From an uncultured Clostridia bacterium (lineage in GTDB: Bacteria; Bacillota; Clostridia; Christensenellales; Pumilibacteraceae): a stretch of 42,252 nt of DNA. The position numbers were made by a program, and so were the translations under genes. A model generated the notes under the pieces. It did not search any database and was not told where the DNA came from. It was given only the letters and a program-made list of their open reading frames with translations. This document shows, piece after piece, positions 39,423-42,252 of this stretch. The DNA lies in contig CALVTM010000020.1 in the NCBI GenBank assembly GCA_944362615.1, forward strand, positions 1 through 42,252, in the 5' to 3' direction. Positions within the stretch are counted from its first letter, which is position 1, and each line of letters begins with the position of its first letter.

Positions 39423-39598
39423 GCGAAAGATGTTTCAACGATGTAAACAATTTGTAATATTTAAATCTATGCAGCCGCGTCGTAAGGTTTTTAATTAAGG
39501 TAATTTTAACATAAAATTTTTTTCGCAATCATCACAATAATTTATAAAAGGTTTATATACGGGCATTACTATATGTACGATGGTAATGGAGACATATA

Positions 39599-41176
39599 AT
39601 GAGAAATAAAAAAGTACTTATTATCGGCGGCGGAGTATCCGGACTTACTACCGGTATATATCTGCTTGAAAGCGGTTATGACGTGACCATTCTTGAAAAG
39701 AACGCAATCCCCGGAGGCGCATGCGTCGGCTGGGAGCGTAAGGGCTGCTATATTGACGGGTGCATACACTGGCTTGTAGGCACGAAACCGGGTAATCCTT
39801 ACTATGAGTTCTGGCGTGAGACGCATGCTCTTGAAGAGGATACCGAAATATTCTTTCACGATAAATTCTCCATATTTGATTTTCCGGACGGCAGACAGCT
39901 GATCATTTACGCCGACATTGCAAAGTTTGAAGCGGAGTTGCTTGCTTTTGCTCCGGAGGATACGAAGGAAATAAAGAAGCTTGTGCGCATGATAAAGCGC
40001 TTCAGGCGCATTGAGGGACCCGTAGATAAGCCGATAGATATGATGAGCATATTAAGTCTTATCAAAGTAGGACTCACAATGGCGGGAGACTTTTATCAGT
40101 TTGTAAAGTACAGCAGGGTAGACTGCGTGGAGTACGGCAAACGATTCAAAAATAAGTATATCCGTTATCTCTTTGCGAATTACATGGCGCCCGGCTACAA
40201 TCTGATGAGCATGCTTTATATGCTGTCGCACGTTATGAACAAGGACGGCGGCATACCGATAGGCGGAAGCGAGGGCATGAGCCGGCGTATGGCGGCGCAC
40301 TTTGAGGAACTCGGCGGCATCATCAGATACAACAGCGAAGCGGAGCGCGTTATCGTGGAGAACGACAGAGCAACGGGCGTGGAGCTTTGTAACGGCATAA
40401 AGCTGAATGCTGACTGGGTTGTCTCGACGACGGCGGCGGAGCATTGTATGAAAAAGCTGCTTCGCGGAGCGTACCGTGTCAAGAAAATGGATGACCGTTG
40501 GTCGGATGCGCGCACATACCCGATATATACGATGACGATAGCCGTATATAAATGTAGCAGACAACTGACTCAGGAAGAGTTTCCGCTCGGACTTCACGGA
40601 ATATTGCGTTCACCGGTGAAGATAGACAAGGATTATGTCGGAGTCGCGATACGCAACTATTCGTACGATCCGACGCTTAAATGTCCTGATGGCTCCACCG
40701 TACTTCAGGTGCAGATCCTCGGCGACGACAATATGTATTTCTGGTGGAAAAACCGCAAGAATCTCGGAACTTATAAGGCTGAAAAAGCGCGTATAGGAGA
40801 GGAGATAAAAGCGCGTATATACGAGCGCTATCCCGAGCTTGAGGGTACGCTGGAGACGATAGACGTCGTGACCCCGTGCACTTACGAACGCTACCTTAAC
40901 ACCCGTCACGGCTCATTCCAGGGCTTCGTTCATACGGCGACGGGCAAGCAGCTGATGCAGAAGGGCATAGTACACGGTCTGGACGGTTTCATACTCTCCG
41001 GTCAGTGTATATTCCAGAGCGGCGGATTGCCTCCCGCGGTGATAACCGGACGTTTTGCGGCGCAGAGGATATGTAAAGCGGATCGCGTTGTATTCATGGG
41101 AATGAAAAACCGTAATAAAGGTATCGTGGAGCGTATACGCGATATTTCCAGAAAGAAAGCGCCGGTAAAGCAATAA
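39599..41176 (+). CDS. FAD/NAD(P)-dependent oxidoreductase, phytoene-desaturase-like, 525 aa
   Basis: The N-terminus KVLIIGGGVSGLTTGIYLLE is a GxGxxG Rossmann loop, followed by a Glu/Lys pair (ILEKNAIPGGACVGW) typical of the CrtI/amine-oxidase-like flavoprotein family. The middle has a second conserved block (GGIPIGGSEGMSRRMAAHFE). The C-terminus FQSGGLPPAVITGRFAAQRI is the FAD-binding end seen in phytoene desaturase and carotenoid isomerase relatives. The length of 525 aa is normal. No carotenoid genes are nearby, so the substrate is unknown. ATGGAGA precedes the ATG, and a terminator follows. Confidence 0.85.
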   Translation: MRNKKVLIIGGGVSGLTTGIYLLESGYDVTILEKNAIPGGACVGWERKGCYIDGCIHWLVGTKPGNPYYEFWRETHALEEDTEIFFHDKFSIFDFPDGRQLIIYADIAKFEAELLAFAPEDTKEIKKLVRMIKRFRRIEGPVDKPIDMMSILSLIKVGLTMAGDFYQFVKYSRVDCVEYGKRFKNKYIRYLFANYMAPGYNLMSMLYMLSHVMNKDGGIPIGGSEGMSRRMAAHFEELGGIIRYNSEAERVIVENDRATGVELCNGIKLNADWVVSTTAAEHCMKKLLRGAYRVKKMDDRWSDARTYPIYTMTIAVYKCSRQLTQEEFPLGLHGILRSPVKIDKDYVGVAIRNYSYDPTLKCPDGSTVLQVQILGDDNMYFWWKNRKNLGTYKAEKARIGEEIKARIYERYPELEGTLETIDVVTPCTYERYLNTRHGSFQGFVHTATGKQLMQKGIVHGLDGFILSGQCIFQSGGLPPAVITGRFAAQRICKADRVVFMGMKNRNKGIVERIRDISRKKAPVKQ

Positions 41177-41203
41177 AGCAGTTATATAAAAGAACAGTAT
41201 ATC

Positions 41204-41231
41204 AAAAGGACGGACGACTATCCGTCCTTTT
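41204..41231 (+). terminator. Intrinsic terminator of the oxidoreductase gene
   Basis: AAAAGGACGGA (41204-41214), 6-nt loop, TCCGTCCTTTT (41221-41231), 28 bp past the stop codon. Confidence 0.85.
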
Positions 41232-41375
41232 CCGTTTGTAACATACGACGCGCCTTTTTTATGCGCAAAGCTGCTCCTTACGGTTTGGTATTTCCTTTCT
41301 CGGGCGAAGAAAAGGCAGTAATGGAAAGATATTTAGGGTAAAACGGAAAAATATTAAGAAAATGCCTTGCCGTTA

Positions 41376-41404
41376 TTGCAAAAAATAAACGGTTGTGATA
41401 GTAT
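41376..41404 (+). promoter_or_regulatory. Promoter of ppa
   Basis: TTGCAA (41376-41381), 17 bp, TAGTAT (41399-41404). The leader to the ATG at 41449 is about 38 nt and contains AAGGAGG. Confidence 0.5.
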
Positions 41405-41448
41405 GATATAAGCAATCATAATTAACAGACATCAAGGAGGAAAGATGA

Positions 41449-41985
41449 ATGAACATATGGCACGACATAGCGCCCGAGCGCATCACGCCCAAGGATTTTA
41501 TAGCATACATAGAGATCACCAAGGGACAGAAACAGAAATACGAACTTGATAAAAATACCGGAATGCTGATACTCGACAGAGTACTGTACACTTCCACGCA
41601 TTACCCGGCAAACTACGGTTTCATCCCGCGCACGCTCAGTGAGGACGGAGATCCTCTTGACGTACTCGTACTTTGCTCGGAACCGATACTCAACTGTTCG
41701 CTGGTCCGCTGTCACCCGATAGGCATAATAGCGATGGAAGACGGCGGCGATCTTGATGAAAAGATCATAGCGCTTCCGTTCGGCGACCCGACTTATGCAA
41801 GTTTCAAATCCATTCATGAAATGCCCGAGCACATGACGAATGAGATGATGCATTTCTTTACCGTGTATAAAGAGCTTGAAGGGAAGAAGACGTTCATATC
41901 CCGCAGCGGCGGACACAAGGAAGCCCAGGCGGTAATTGAGAAATGTATGAAGGCATATAACGACAAGTACGTGAACAATCAGTGA
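41449..41985 (+). CDS. ppa: Inorganic pyrophosphatase, family I
   Basis: Hydrolyses pyrophosphate to phosphate, pulling biosynthetic reactions forward; cytosolic, Mg-dependent. The family I signature is EDGDPLDVLVL, where the three Asp bind metal, preceded by STHYPANYGFIPRTLS, also diagnostic. KYELDKNTGMLILDR at the N-terminus and KKTFISRSGGHKEA near the end are further matches. The length of 178 aa is normal. The ATG at 41449 has AAGGAGG 8 bp upstream; an ATG four bases earlier is out of frame. Confidence 0.95.
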   Translation: MNIWHDIAPERITPKDFIAYIEITKGQKQKYELDKNTGMLILDRVLYTSTHYPANYGFIPRTLSEDGDPLDVLVLCSEPILNCSLVRCHPIGIIAMEDGGDLDEKIIALPFGDPTYASFKSIHEMPEHMTNEMMHFFTVYKELEGKKTFISRSGGHKEAQAVIEKCMKAYNDKYVNNQ

Positions 41986-42163
41986 AGAGGCGAAAGCGGT
42001 AATGCTTAAGCAACATTGAAAGAGATACTTTCTCTGCCTTACAAGTCCGCCTCATAAGCTGAGTAAACGTATGAACGGCGGCTTTGGACACGCGGCAGCG
42101 CGCTCATCCGCAGGCGGATATAAGCGCCTTCTGACACGCGAAAAACCGGGATGAATTGTCAAA

Positions 42164-42252
42164 CTAAGTGCAACTCTTAGCAAGATTTTCTTGAAACAAA
42201 TCTATTGGTTTTTGGAAGCGCAAAACTTTCTTCGGCCTGGCGTTTAAGAGCG
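42164..42252 (-). CDS. IS30-family transposase, C-terminal fragment (partial)
   Basis: On the minus strand the frame entering the window reads LLNARPKKVLRFQKPIDLFQ and ends ENLAKSCT and stop. This is the usual tail of IS30 transposases (LNxRPRKxLGxKTPxEVF). The start and the DDE domain lie outside the window. The sequence beyond the stop (TTTGACAATTCAT on the minus strand) is probably the element end. The 41986-42163 stretch between ppa and this element shows nothing I can support. Confidence 0.75.
   Translation of the reverse strand, partial: LLNARPKKVLRFQKPIDLFQENLAKSCT

Overview
The window looks like a chromosomal segment of a gut-type Bacillota (class Clostridia; a Christensenellales-like lineage is my guess). 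The evidence is Shine-Dalgarno-led genes, sigma-A type promoters, an AgrA/AgrC-like LytTR two-component pair, ApgM, PdxST and a GH16 lipoprotein. It has two unlike halves. Bases 1 to about 22,960 are visibly AT-rich accessory DNA. Bases about 23,040 to 42,160 are more GC-rich housekeeping DNA. Each edge carries a truncated insertion sequence: an IS3-type transposase tail on the left and an IS30-type tail on the right.

Accessory half. After the IS3 end come two copies of the 3' end of an XRE repressor gene that flank a small hypothetical gene. A divergent sigma-70-region-2-like gene (minus strand) follows, and its upstream region holds phased 10-bp repeats. Next is a co-oriented cluster of about 17 kb (about 2011-18696) that I cannot match to any described system. 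It encodes a large unknown protein, two VirD4/TraG-like ATPases with no membrane anchor, a TPR protein, a 39-residue peptide, a ClpP-fold serine protease with intact triad, an unknown helical protein, a 55-residue zinc ribbon, a membrane-anchored glycine-rich protein, a 45-residue Cys-rich protein, a transglutaminase-like protein, an NrdG-like radical SAM protein, a two-part AAA+ ATPase, a coiled-coil protein, a Cys-rich N-terminus protein, a GTPase-like P-loop protein and two unknowns. No relaxase, VirB4, integrase or glycyl radical enzyme was seen. Three transcription units inside it share an unusual promoter-like motif (TTTTACAAAAA, 15 bp, then an alternating T/A box). Two of these units have the same layout: leader, tiny ORF, strong hairpin. 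The cluster is followed by a HipB/HipA-like toxin-antitoxin pair with a palindromic operator, and by an AlbA/Schlafen-type ATP-binding protein behind five phased AT palindromes. The latter gene is flanked by two decayed copies of one small minus-strand module.

Core half. Genes in order are a Dabb protein, apgM, glmS diverging from glmM-uppP, ddl (together amino-sugar, lipid-carrier and peptidoglycan precursor supply), a LytTR two-component system, a GH16 glycosidase with two tandem C-terminal modules, a GNAT relic, icd, a PHP hydrolase that is probably leaderless, a tandem XRE-like protein, pdxST (PLP synthase), an FAD oxidoreductase and ppa. Between pdxS and the oxidoreductase a minus-strand promoter and an intrinsic terminator delimit a structured noncoding RNA candidate of about 245 nt.

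All family calls come from reading motifs by eye; no search or folding program was run.
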